Below are positions 17,147 to 24,551 of a stretch of 64,000 nt of DNA, piece after piece. Source of the stretch: an uncultured Pelagibacteraceae bacterium (lineage in GTDB: Bacteria > Pseudomonadota > Alphaproteobacteria > Pelagibacterales > Pelagibacteraceae); NCBI GenBank assembly GCA_902632545.1, contig CACPCX010000007.1:1-64000 (forward strand), written 5' to 3'. A program made the translations under genes and the position numbers. The notes beneath the pieces were generated by a model. The model ran no database searches, had not been told where the DNA came from, and saw only the letters and a list, made by a program, of their open reading frames with translations. Each line of letters begins with the position of its first letter. Position 1 is the first letter of the stretch.

Positions 17147-18181
17147 ATGAGAATTGAAGAAGAATTAAAATTAGATTACTCAGACGTATTATTTAGACCA
17201 AAAAGAAGTACTCTTAAAAGTCGTAAAGACGTAAATTTATTGAGAACCTACCGATTTAAATACAGTAAAAACGAATGGTCGGGAATACCCATAATGGCAG
17301 CAAACATGGATGGCGTAGGTGAATTAAGCATTGCTGAAAAATTAAATGAACATGGAATGATAACATGTTTAACAAAACAGCATGATATAAAAAAAATTAA
17401 ACAAAACAAATATATAAAAAAAATGTATCAAAACATTGCTTTAAGTGTTGGAATTAAAAAAGAAGATTTTGAAAATTTAGATAAAGTATTGAAAGAATTT
17501 AGTTTTTTTAAGATTATATGTATTGATGTAGCAAATGGATACTCAGAGCATTTCACTAATTTTGTAAAATCAGTTAGAGATAAATATCCAACAAAAACTA
17601 TTATAGCTGGAAATGTAGTGACGGCTGATATGACTCAAGAATTAGTTTTAAGTGGAGCAGATATTGTTAAAGTTGGAATTGGTCCTGGAAGTGTATGTAC
17701 AACAAGAATTCAAACTGGGGTCGGTTATCCACAATTAAGTGCAGTAATCGAATGCGCTGATGCAGCACATGGACTTGGCGCACATGTAATAGCAGATGGC
17801 GGATGCACCTGTCCTGGAGATGTTGCTAAAGGCTTTGGTGGGGGTGCAGATTTTGTTATGCTAGGAGGAATGTTGGCTGGTCATGACGAGGGCAATGGTA
17901 AAATCGTAAAAGTTAATGGTAATAAGTATATTGAATTTTACGGCTCTAGTTCTGAAGTTGCAAATAAAAAACATTATGGTGGACTGTCATCATATAGAAG
18001 CAGTGAAGGAAGAAAAGTGCGAGTAAAATATAGAGGAAAAATTAATGATACAATTTTAAATATTCTTGGAGGTGTAAGAAGTAGTTGTACTTATGTTGGT
18101 GCGCCTTCACTTAAGCAACTAAGCAAATGCACAACATTTGTTAGAGTATCCAATCAGTTTAATGATAGTTTGATAAGATAA
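17147..18181 (+). CDS. guaC: GMP reductase
   Basis: The 344-aa protein lacks CBS domains and matches GuaC rather than GuaB: DYSDVLFRPKRSTLKSR at the N-terminus, AANMDGVGELS, and the IMP/GMP loop KVGIGPGSVCTTRIQTGVG with its catalytic cysteine. VIADGGCTCPGDVAKGFGGGADFVMLGG gives the phosphate-binding region. It reduces GMP to IMP with NADPH in purine interconversion. The convergent neighbour is a purine-type phosphoribosyltransferase, so the pair handles guanine/xanthine salvage. Confidence 0.92.
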   Translation: MRIEEELKLDYSDVLFRPKRSTLKSRKDVNLLRTYRFKYSKNEWSGIPIMAANMDGVGELSIAEKLNEHGMITCLTKQHDIKKIKQNKYIKKMYQNIALSVGIKKEDFENLDKVLKEFSFFKIICIDVANGYSEHFTNFVKSVRDKYPTKTIIAGNVVTADMTQELVLSGADIVKVGIGPGSVCTTRIQTGVGYPQLSAVIECADAAHGLGAHVIADGGCTCPGDVAKGFGGGADFVMLGGMLAGHDEGNGKIVKVNGNKYIEFYGSSSEVANKKHYGGLSSYRSSEGRKVRVKYRGKINDTILNILGGVRSSCTYVGAPSLKQLSKCTTFVRVSNQFNDSLIR

Positions 18182-18185
18182 CTAA

Positions 18186-18701
18186 TTAATCAAGTTTAAA
18201 ATCTTTTATATTCGTAGTTTCATACTTCTCAAAAGGCATATGTATCCAAGGAGAATCTTCTAAGTAATCTACAGAATAATCAGGTTTAAATTTTGAAGTA
18301 GATTTATGCCAAATCACTGCTGTTTTAATTTTCTCGTCAAAATAAAAACCATAAAAATGTTCAAGCCATTTAATGCTTTTTGTTAAAGTTTTTCCAGAAT
18401 CTGCTAAATCATCAACTAGCAAAACATGAGAGCCTAAGTTAGGAGTAGTTTTTGCTAAGTCTCTTGAAAAAGTAAATTGTCCTTGTTGATTTTTAATATC
18501 ATCACTTTTTCCATGATAAGATTCAACAGATAGTATAGCTAAAGGTACGTCAAACAATCTACTAAAAATATCTCCAACTCTTAAACCTCCTTTAGCAATA
18601 CAAATGATTTGATTAAATTTACAATTATTTTTGTAAACTTTTTTAGCTAATTGTTCTATCTTCTTATGATAATCGTCCCAACTAATGTATATATCTTTCA
18701 T
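18186..18701 (-). CDS. Purine-type phosphoribosyltransferase (xanthine/guanine PRTase-like)
   Basis: The longest open frame runs up to 18734, but that would put 11 codons inside the tRNA-Met gene. I place the start at the ATG at 18701, giving 171 aa beginning MKDIYISWDDY. The PRPP-binding motif VLLVDDLADSGKTL and the IAKGGLRVGD loop are typical of Gpt-like enzymes, and EDSPWIHMPFE near the C-terminus fits base recognition. The ATG lies 6 bp after the tRNA CCA with no Shine-Dalgarno, so the mRNA is probably made from the tRNA promoter and becomes nearly leaderless after tRNA processing. Confidence 0.85.
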   Translation of the reverse strand: MKDIYISWDDYHKKIEQLAKKVYKNNCKFNQIICIAKGGLRVGDIFSRLFDVPLAILSVESYHGKSDDIKNQQGQFTFSRDLAKTTPNLGSHVLLVDDLADSGKTLTKSIKWLEHFYGFYFDEKIKTAVIWHKSTSKFKPDYSVDYLEDSPWIHMPFEKYETTNIKDFKLD

Positions 18702-18707
18702 AATTTT

Positions 18708-18784
18708 TGGTAGCGGGAAGTGGGATCGAACCACTGACCTCGGGCTTATGAGTCCCGCGCTCTAACCAACTGAGCTACCCCGCC
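18708..18784 (-). tRNA. tRNA-Met (CAT), elongator type, complete copy
   Basis: The 77-nt minus-strand sequence folds into a full cloverleaf with encoded CCA: acceptor GGCGGGG with TCCCGCT, D stem GCTC/GAGC, anticodon arm CGGGA-CTCATAA-GCCCG and T stem AGTGG/CCACT. Position 1 pairs with 72 (G-U), and the GGG/CCC run lies at 28-30, not 29-31, so it is an elongator (or a CAU tRNA-Ile precursor), not the initiator. An A31-G39 mismatch closes the anticodon stem. Its first 63 nt are repeated exactly at 20570-20632. Confidence 0.93.
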
Positions 18785-18800
18785 ATTAAATTCACTTTGA

Positions 18801-18828
18801 TATATACTACTTATTTTTTTTCTTTCAA
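18801..18828 (-). promoter_or_regulatory. Promoter of the intact tRNA-Met, inside the insertion
   Basis: On the minus strand a TTGAAA box (18823-18828) and a TATATA box (18801-18806) are separated by 16 bp, and the -10 box lies 16 bp upstream of the tRNA 5' end. It lies within the unique sequence of the inserted segment, so the insertion appears to supply a promoter for the rebuilt tRNA and the downstream phosphoribosyltransferase gene. Confidence 0.55.
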
Positions 18829-18866
18829 ACAAGAAATCTATAAATTGCGTTTAAAAAGCTTTTCTT

Positions 18867-18887
18867 AGTGGACCACCAGTGGACCAA
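18867..18887. repeat. 21-bp direct repeat, copy 1
   Basis: The sequence is AGTGGACC-ACC-AGTGGACC followed by AA, itself two 8-bp direct repeats with a 3-bp spacer. It is repeated exactly at 20514-20534. In this copy the right part also forms a hairpin: TGGACC (18880-18885) pairs with GGTCCA (18895-18900). The two copies bracket the nuclease gene and the small ORF inside the tRNA-flanked insertion. Confidence 0.85.
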
Positions 18888-18919
18888 AAATTCTGGTCCA
18901 GTGGAGGCCCGTGCTTAAT

Positions 18920-19087
18920 TTATTTTTTTATTGTCCAACCATTTTTTTTTAATGCTTTAATTAAGTTTTCACGTATCTGATCTCTTGATGTTTTTTGATC
19001 ACCTATTTTTTCAAAAAATACAGGTTCTAATCCCCTATCCTTTTTTGTTTTAAAATAGTTTTTTATTGATTGTATTATTATTTTCAT
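18920..19087 (-). CDS. Small basic protein in the tRNA insertion
   Basis: This 55-aa ORF has an ATG at 19087 and a strong AAAGGAGG Shine-Dalgarno, which supports translation. The product is basic and soluble, starting MKIIIQSIKNYFKTKKDRG and ending WTIKK; I do not recognise a family. A helical RENLIKALKKNGW segment near the end could bind nucleic acid, but that is a guess. It lies 71 bp downstream of the nuclease gene on the same strand and inside the 21-bp repeats, so it is probably part of the element. Confidence 0.6.
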   Translation of the reverse strand: MKIIIQSIKNYFKTKKDRGLEPVFFEKIGDQKTSRDQIRENLIKALKKNGWTIKK

Positions 19088-19158
19088 TTGCCTCCTTTAG
19101 CGTTGTGTTTAAAGTCCCAGCAAGTAGAGTTGTTTTCTAAATCAGGACTATTTATTAT

Positions 19159-20499
19159 TTATACTTTAATTTTGCGATTTTGTCTCGCGCATTTAGGACA
19201 CCAAGTTCCAGTTAAAATATTATAAACTACTGCATTCCAAATATGGCCCTTTGAACACCTCCATTTTAATGAAGTTCTATTATCGATATATTTTTTTGAT
19301 AAACAAACACCACCTCTATCTTTTGCTATTTCTCGCATTTTTGAAATTCCTAATCGTCTTTTAAAACCTCTTGATTTAGCCGCACATTTTCTGCACCACT
19401 TTTTCTGATTTTTTATTGAGGCAGGTATGGCATACCAAGTATGCCCTTCTGAACATTGCCATTTTAACTTTTGATTTGCATTAATATATTTTTTAGACAA
19501 ACATTTTCCACCTCTCTCTTTGGCAATTTTTTGCATGGTTTTGATATTAATGACATGTTGGTAGACTTTATTAAAATCAATCTCCTTAGAAAAATCGATA
19601 TTCTTAATATTAAAATTTGAGTTTTCTAATTTTTTTTTAATTAAATTTGGAAGTTCTAAGAGATTATCTTTATATGAAAAAATTAATAAACATACGCCGT
19701 TTTTTTTGCATAATCTTAATTTCTCTTTATCATCATCTATTCTTTTAAATAAATTTTTTTTTGTAGAATAAAAAAATCCAGTTTTATAATGTTGAGGACC
19801 ATTATACTCAAAACCCAATTTTATTTCTGAGCAATAACCGTCTAACTCCATTTTTTGATAATTGGAGTTAATTAACCAATCAGGATAACTTCTAGGGAAC
19901 TTTTTATCTAATAGTTGTTCTAAGGTGGTTCTACATAAGGCTTCAGAATAATAAAATACACATTCAGGACACCATTGTCCTTTATTCTTAATACCGCGAG
20001 TTGTTGCACTCCATGTATGGCCATTTGCACATTGCCATATCATTTTAGTTTGAGCATTTTTATATTTTTTAGATATTAATTTTCCACCCCTTTTTTTTGC
20101 TAATACTTGCAATTCTTTAATTTCTAATTTTTTGCTTCCACCACAATCAGGGCACCAGGTACCTTGTTGAACACTGCTAGGAGTGGTCTCAAATTTATGA
20201 CCCAATTCGCATATCCATAAAACCTTACTTTTTGCACGTATTATTTTTTTTGATAATAATTTTCCATTATTTTTTTTTGCTAATAATTTGCATTCATCAA
20301 CAGTAACTTTAGATTTTCCTGAACACTTTGAGCAAAATTGATTTCTAAAAATCAAATGAGATGCAGATTTAAAAAAAATATGATTATTTCGGCACTTAAA
20401 TTTGTATTTTGTTTTTGAATTAATATATTTAGTTGATAAACAAATCCCACCAAGCTCTATTGCTTTAGATTTAACTTTTTCGATGCCAATTAAACTCAC
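19159..20499 (-). CDS. Zinc-ribbon-repeat protein with PD-(D/E)XK/Vsr-like nuclease core
   Basis: The 446-aa protein has five repeats of about 50 aa, each with an rGGxxLSkkY opening, a C-x3-H pair and a C-x2-C pair: ligands near 36/40/56/59, 97/101/116/119, 157/161/177/180, 349/353/369/372 and 415/419/434/437. Between repeats 3 and 4 is a nuclease-like core: Glu186, LDGY (Asp220), GFEYNGPQHY (Glu231, His237) and DDDKEKLRLCKKNGV (255-269), as in Vsr/EDxHD or restriction-type folds. The zinc ribbons probably read DNA. It lies just downstream of the truncated tRNA on the same strand. Homing endonuclease is the best guess; cutting specificity is unknown. Confidence 0.75.
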   Translation of the reverse strand: MSLIGIEKVKSKAIELGGICLSTKYINSKTKYKFKCRNNHIFFKSASHLIFRNQFCSKCSGKSKVTVDECKLLAKKNNGKLLSKKIIRAKSKVLWICELGHKFETTPSSVQQGTWCPDCGGSKKLEIKELQVLAKKRGGKLISKKYKNAQTKMIWQCANGHTWSATTRGIKNKGQWCPECVFYYSEALCRTTLEQLLDKKFPRSYPDWLINSNYQKMELDGYCSEIKLGFEYNGPQHYKTGFFYSTKKNLFKRIDDDKEKLRLCKKNGVCLLIFSYKDNLLELPNLIKKKLENSNFNIKNIDFSKEIDFNKVYQHVINIKTMQKIAKERGGKCLSKKYINANQKLKWQCSEGHTWYAIPASIKNQKKWCRKCAAKSRGFKRRLGISKMREIAKDRGGVCLSKKYIDNRTSLKWRCSKGHIWNAVVYNILTGTWCPKCARQNRKIKV

Positions 20500-20513
20500 T
20501 AAACTATCTTATC

Positions 20514-20534
20514 AGTGGACCACCAGTGGACCAA
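20514..20534. repeat. 21-bp direct repeat, copy 2
   Basis: An exact copy of the repeat at 18867-18887, placed 14 bp upstream of the nuclease start codon and 35 bp from the truncated tRNA. The two AGTGGACC half-sites could be binding sites of the nuclease or its regulator, or ends of a smaller mobile cassette. Confidence 0.85.
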
Positions 20535-20569
20535 TATTTATGTTTCCTTAAATTAATTAGGAATTCTAG

Positions 20570-20632
20570 GGGATCGAACCACTGACCTCGGGCTTATGAG
20601 TCCCGCGCTCTAACCAACTGAGCTACCCCGCC
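20570..20632 (-). pseudogene. Truncated tRNA-Met (nt 1-63 only)
   Basis: These 63 bases are identical to the first 63 nt of the intact tRNA-Met at 18708-18784, then diverge in the 3' strand of the T stem. The 3' half of the acceptor stem and the CCA end are missing, so it cannot make a functional tRNA. It still sits behind what looks like the original tRNA promoter and reads toward the nuclease gene. A whole-genome tRNA scan could misreport it as a second tRNA-Met. Confidence 0.88.
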
Positions 20633-20652
20633 TTATTTGATAGATGATTTAT

Positions 20653-20658
20653 ATTATA
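20653..20658 (-). promoter_or_regulatory. -10 box of the ancestral tRNA-Met promoter
   Basis: A minus-strand TATAAT lies 20 bp upstream of the tRNA 5' end; no good -35 box is visible, only AT-rich sequence. In its present position it would transcribe the 63-nt tRNA fragment and then the nuclease and 55-aa ORF. Confidence 0.45.
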
Positions 20659-20700
20659 ATTCTTTATTGTTTTAATAAACTTTTTAAATCAAATTCCAAA

Positions 20701-20910
20701 CTAAATAATAAAATAAATAGCTAACGAGCTAACTAAACCTGCTAAAATAATTGAAAATACAATTCTTTTTTTTAATGTTCTTTTTTGATCTAATTTAACT
20801 CTATTAAGTAAAATATTTACATTGGTAGTTTTAATCTTATCAATTTCTAGATTTTTATTTAAAGAACTTTTTGTAGTATCTGAAGTTGTATAATTAGAGC
20901 TTTTTCTCAC
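20701..20910 (-). CDS. Small single-pass membrane protein, paralogue of 30853-31050
   Basis: A 69-aa protein with a polar Ser/Thr/Asn-rich N-terminus, a basic stretch (KLDQKRTLKKR) and one C-terminal membrane helix from about residue 51. The segment NVNILLNRV...KKR followed by the helix aligns with NVDVLKQRL...VKR in the 65-aa protein at 30853-31050. I know of no function. The topology suggests an inner-membrane anchor with a short cytoplasmic tail. It ends the minus-strand aminotransferase-ald-dehydrogenase series after a 51-bp gap. Confidence 0.6.
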   Translation of the reverse strand: MRKSSNYTTSDTTKSSLNKNLEIDKIKTTNVNILLNRVKLDQKRTLKKRIVFSIILAGLVSSLAIYFII

Positions 20911-20961
20911 AACGTAAATTAATCAGGTATTTGCAAAAATTTCAATCTAATAGAGAATTAA

Positions 20962-23406
20962 CTAAATTAACTTAAAGTCAGTTTTTTTAAGCGGTTTTAC
21001 CAATAAATCAGCAGGATATTTTGTTTTTTCAACTTCGATATAAAGATCATTACCCTTTGTTGAATTATCTAAAACATCTTTTTCAATATATCCAAAAGAT
21101 AAGTTTTTTTTAAAATTAAAAGAATAGTTTCCTGAGGTTGTCCTGCCAATAATTTTATCTCCAAGATAAATTGGCTCATCATGTAGCAATAAAGGCTTAC
21201 CTGGTTCACTTTCTTTTAGAGTAAGCATCGCAAATGTTCTTTTTATCTTTTCTTGTTTAATTTTTTCCAACGATTTTTTTCCTATAAATTCTACTTCTTT
21301 TTTTTTACTTATAGTAAAAGATAATCCTGCTTGATATTGATTCTCTTCAGGTGAAATATCATGTCCCCAATGTAAAAATCCACTTTCCATACGCATAATA
21401 TCCATCGCATGCATGCCACAATTTGAAAGATTAAAATTTCTGCCTTTGTTAATAATTAATTCATAAATTTTTTTTGCATCTTTAAAATCTACATATAATT
21501 CATATCCCAGTTCACCCACATAAGATAATCTTTGAGCCCATATGTTAATTCCTTCAATTGTAATATATTTTGCTGTACCAAATTTAAAGTTATCATTTTC
21601 AAAATTATCTTTGGATATTGTTTTTATTAAATCTCTACTTTTTGGTCCAAATAATCCAAATACGCATAAATCATCAGTAATATCTTTTATCTCAATACTT
21701 TTAGAAAGATGTTTTTTTATGTGAAATTTATCTCTTTCTCTTGTTGCTGCAGAACTTATTATTCTAAAATAATTTTTTTCAATACAAACAACTGTTAAAT
21801 CTGCCTCTATCCCACCGTCAGGGTTAAGCATATGCGTATAGATACATTTTCCAGGTTCATTTTTGATGTTTGCAGTGCAAATTTTTTGAAGTTCTTGGTG
21901 CGCTTTGTCAGACTTTATTTCAAACTTAGAAAAAGGCGTAAGATCAAATAGACCAACATTTTTTATAGTATTATTAGTTTCATACTCTACAGAAGGATAC
22001 CAGCTTTGATAATTGTAACTATATTTATACTCTGCTTTTTCTCCATCTAGAGCAAACCACATTGGTCGTTCATATCCACCTGATACACCAAAACACGCTC
22101 CAAAACTTTTCAAATTATCATGATGAGGTAGAGTTTTAATATTTCTAGAGGTTTTATGTTGTTTAAACGGCCAATGCATACCATATAAATCTCCCAAAGA
22201 TTCAGTAATTCTTTCTTTGATAAAACTTAATCCTGAATGAAATTTTTGAAATCTTTTTATATCGTAACTAAAAATATCTTCGTTAATGTGTCCGGTCATC
22301 AACCATTCAGCTGTAACTTTACCAACACCACCTCCACTTCCAATTCCAATACTATTTAATCCACAGCAAACAAAAAAGTTTTTTACTTCAGGAACTTCAC
22401 CTAATAAGGTGTTAGTGTCTGGAGTAAAAGACTCTGGTCCTGAAAAAAATTTCCTTATACCTGCTGTTTCTAAAACTGGAAATCTTTTTATAGCTGAAGC
22501 TAAATAAGGTTCAAAATGTTCAAAATTTTCTTGAAATTCTCCAAAAGAAAAATCTTCTGGTACTTTATTTGTTTTGTCCCAAGCTGGAATAGAATTTCCT
22601 TCAAAAATTCCAACCAATATTTTACCTGCATCTTCTTTAATATAAGTTCTGTTATCAAAGTCTCTTATAACAGGTAGAGTTTTAGACAAATTCTCAATAG
22701 GTTCGGTAATTATATAAAAATGCTCCGCTGGATAAAGAGGAATGCTTACTCCAGCTTTTTCTCCAATTTGTCTTGACCACATCCCTGAAGCTAAAACAAT
22801 ATATTCACATTCAATTTTTTTGCCATTAACTTTTACTCCAGAAATTTTGCCATCTTTTGTTAAAATTTCATCTACTGGAGATTTTTCAAAAATTTGGGCA
22901 CCTTCCATTTTTGCAGCTTTTGCAAGCATGTGAGTAACCCCTGATGGATCAGCGGCTCCATCTCCTGGCATTAAAATTCCACCAATAACCTCATCTGTAT
23001 TTATGATTGGATAATCTTTTTTAACTTGATCTTTGTCTAAAATTCTTACGTCGACATCGTATAATTGAGCAGTTGTTGCTTGTCTTTTTAGTTCTTGCCA
23101 TCTACCTTTATTTTGAGCTATTGAAAGTGCACCATTCAGCCTTAAACCTGCAGAATGATCTACTTCCTTTTCAAGTTTTTTATATAAATCTAAAGTATAT
23201 TTTCTAATTTTAGTTATTGCAGCAGATGGACCTAATTGACTTACAAGTCCTGCTGCATGCCAAGTTGTTCCTGATGTTAATTGATCTCTTTCTAAAAGAA
23301 CGGTATCTTTCCAGCCAAATTTAGCTAGATGATAGGCCACAGAACAGCCTACAACCCCACCGCCAATAACAACAACTTTTGTGCTAGCTGGTAGTTTCTT
23401 TTCCAT
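20962..23406 (-). CDS. FAD-dependent dimethylglycine/sarcosine dehydrogenase-like protein with GcvT domain
   Basis: The 814-aa protein has an N-terminal DAO domain (VVVIGGGVVGCSVAYHLA, residues 11-28, and TSGTTWHAAGLVSQLG, whose histidine carries covalent FAD in DMGDH/SarDH) and a C-terminal folate-binding GcvT-like domain with YVGELGYELYVD and MRMESGFLHWGHD. The family removes N-methyl groups from dimethylglycine or sarcosine and passes the C1 unit to tetrahydrofolate. The gene follows ald by 4 bp. This fits glycine-betaine-derived C1 and nitrogen metabolism in SAR11. The exact substrate could also be a related amine. Confidence 0.88.
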   Translation of the reverse strand: MEKKLPASTKVVVIGGGVVGCSVAYHLAKFGWKDTVLLERDQLTSGTTWHAAGLVSQLGPSAAITKIRKYTLDLYKKLEKEVDHSAGLRLNGALSIAQNKGRWQELKRQATTAQLYDVDVRILDKDQVKKDYPIINTDEVIGGILMPGDGAADPSGVTHMLAKAAKMEGAQIFEKSPVDEILTKDGKISGVKVNGKKIECEYIVLASGMWSRQIGEKAGVSIPLYPAEHFYIITEPIENLSKTLPVIRDFDNRTYIKEDAGKILVGIFEGNSIPAWDKTNKVPEDFSFGEFQENFEHFEPYLASAIKRFPVLETAGIRKFFSGPESFTPDTNTLLGEVPEVKNFFVCCGLNSIGIGSGGGVGKVTAEWLMTGHINEDIFSYDIKRFQKFHSGLSFIKERITESLGDLYGMHWPFKQHKTSRNIKTLPHHDNLKSFGACFGVSGGYERPMWFALDGEKAEYKYSYNYQSWYPSVEYETNNTIKNVGLFDLTPFSKFEIKSDKAHQELQKICTANIKNEPGKCIYTHMLNPDGGIEADLTVVCIEKNYFRIISSAATRERDKFHIKKHLSKSIEIKDITDDLCVFGLFGPKSRDLIKTISKDNFENDNFKFGTAKYITIEGINIWAQRLSYVGELGYELYVDFKDAKKIYELIINKGRNFNLSNCGMHAMDIMRMESGFLHWGHDISPEENQYQAGLSFTISKKKEVEFIGKKSLEKIKQEKIKRTFAMLTLKESEPGKPLLLHDEPIYLGDKIIGRTTSGNYSFNFKKNLSFGYIEKDVLDNSTKGNDLYIEVEKTKYPADLLVKPLKKTDFKLI

Positions 23407-23410
23407 CTAA

Positions 23411-24529
23411 TTAATTTTTGATTGCTTCTCCTGGGTCAACATATTCATGTTTAAATACATCAGCAACAGCTTTATAGGTCACATATCCTTTATGAACATT
23501 TAATCCAGCTAAAAAGTTTTTATCTTCACTTAATGCTTTTTGATAACCTTTATTTGCTAGTCTTGCTAAATAAGGAAGAGTTGCCTGGTTTAATGCAAAG
23601 GTAGACGTCCTAGGAACTCCACCAGGCATATTTGCAACACAGTAATGAACTACATCATCAACTATATATGTTGGATCACCATGTGTTGTCGGTTTGCTTG
23701 TCTCAACACAGCCACCTTGATCAATTGCAACATCAACAATCACAGAGCCTCTTTTCATTAATTTTAACATATCTTTAGTAACTAATTTTGGAGCTTCCGC
23801 TCCAGGTATCAAAACTCCTCCAACTAATAAATCTGCCTCAGCAACTAATTTATTCAAATCTGTTTTATCACTTTGTTGTGGAATAATTTTATCTCCAAAC
23901 ATTTCAACAAGTTGTTTTAATCTTGCCTCAGACTTGTCAACTATATGAACTTTAGCTTGCATTCCTGTTGCAATTATTGCTGCGTTCTCTCCTACTACTC
24001 CACCTCCCAGAATTAATACGTTTGCTGGCTCACCACCGGGTGCACCTCCTAATAACACACCTCTACCTTTTTGATTTTTTTCTAAACAATGAGCACCTGC
24101 TTGTACTGACATTCTTCCAGCAACAGCACTCATAGGGGCAAGTAAAGGTAACCTTCCGTTATCATCTGTTACTGTTTCGTATGCAATATTAATACTTTTA
24201 GATTTTATCAAACCCTCAGTTAATTCTTTTGCAGCAGCTAAATGAAGATAAGTATATATGATTTGATTTTCTTTAATCATATCCACTTCTACTTTTTGGG
24301 GTTCTTTTACTTTAACGATGATTTCTGCATCATTAAAAATATCAGCTGCTGTATTAGCAATTTTAGCTCCAGCTTTTAAGTATTGATCATTTTCGAAACC
24401 TGCTTCAAATCCGCCATTATTTTCAACTAACACTTCGTGGCCTTCTGAAACTAAAGTTTTCACACTTTCTGGGGTTAAACCAATTCTATTTTCTTGAGGT
24501 TTAATTTCCTTAGGTACGCCTATTTTCAT
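23411..24529 (-). CDS. ald: Alanine dehydrogenase
   Basis: The 372-aa length and motifs fit Ald: MKIGVPKEIKPQENRIGLTPESV at the N-terminus, the YTYLHLA region, and the NAD-binding LILGGGVVGENAA (about 170-182). It interconverts alanine and pyruvate plus ammonium. Placed 22 bp after a pyruvate-dependent omega-aminotransferase, it would regenerate pyruvate and release ammonium from alanine, closing the transamination cycle. Confidence 0.94.
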   Translation of the reverse strand: MKIGVPKEIKPQENRIGLTPESVKTLVSEGHEVLVENNGGFEAGFENDQYLKAGAKIANTAADIFNDAEIIVKVKEPQKVEVDMIKENQIIYTYLHLAAAKELTEGLIKSKSINIAYETVTDDNGRLPLLAPMSAVAGRMSVQAGAHCLEKNQKGRGVLLGGAPGGEPANVLILGGGVVGENAAIIATGMQAKVHIVDKSEARLKQLVEMFGDKIIPQQSDKTDLNKLVAEADLLVGGVLIPGAEAPKLVTKDMLKLMKRGSVIVDVAIDQGGCVETSKPTTHGDPTYIVDDVVHYCVANMPGGVPRTSTFALNQATLPYLARLANKGYQKALSEDKNFLAGLNVHKGYVTYKAVADVFKHEYVDPGEAIKN

Positions 24530-24551
24530 TATATACTTGTTAAATAAAAAA

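Larger units (their letters stand above)
18785..20632 (-). mobile_element. tRNA-Met-associated insertion encoding a zinc-ribbon nuclease
   Basis: About 1.85 kb lies between an exact 63-bp direct repeat of the tRNA-Met 5' part (18722-18784 and 20570-20632), so the unit can be drawn as 18785-20632 or 18722-20569. It contains a 446-aa nuclease-like gene, a 55-aa ORF and two 21-bp direct repeats, all oriented with the tRNA. No integrase, recombinase or transposase is present. The repeats end at tRNA nt 63 in the T stem, a region commonly used by integrating elements. A homing-endonuclease-driven mechanism is inferred. Confidence 0.75.

Noticed and set aside
18186..18734. Phosphoribosyltransferase starting at 18734
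   Set aside because: The first 11 codons would be inside the tRNA-Met gene; the ATG at 18701 gives a normal family N-terminus.
18785..20569. Classical prophage or integrase island at the tRNA
   Set aside because: No integrase, phage or plasmid genes are present, and the repeated part is the tRNA 5' portion, not the usual 3' end.
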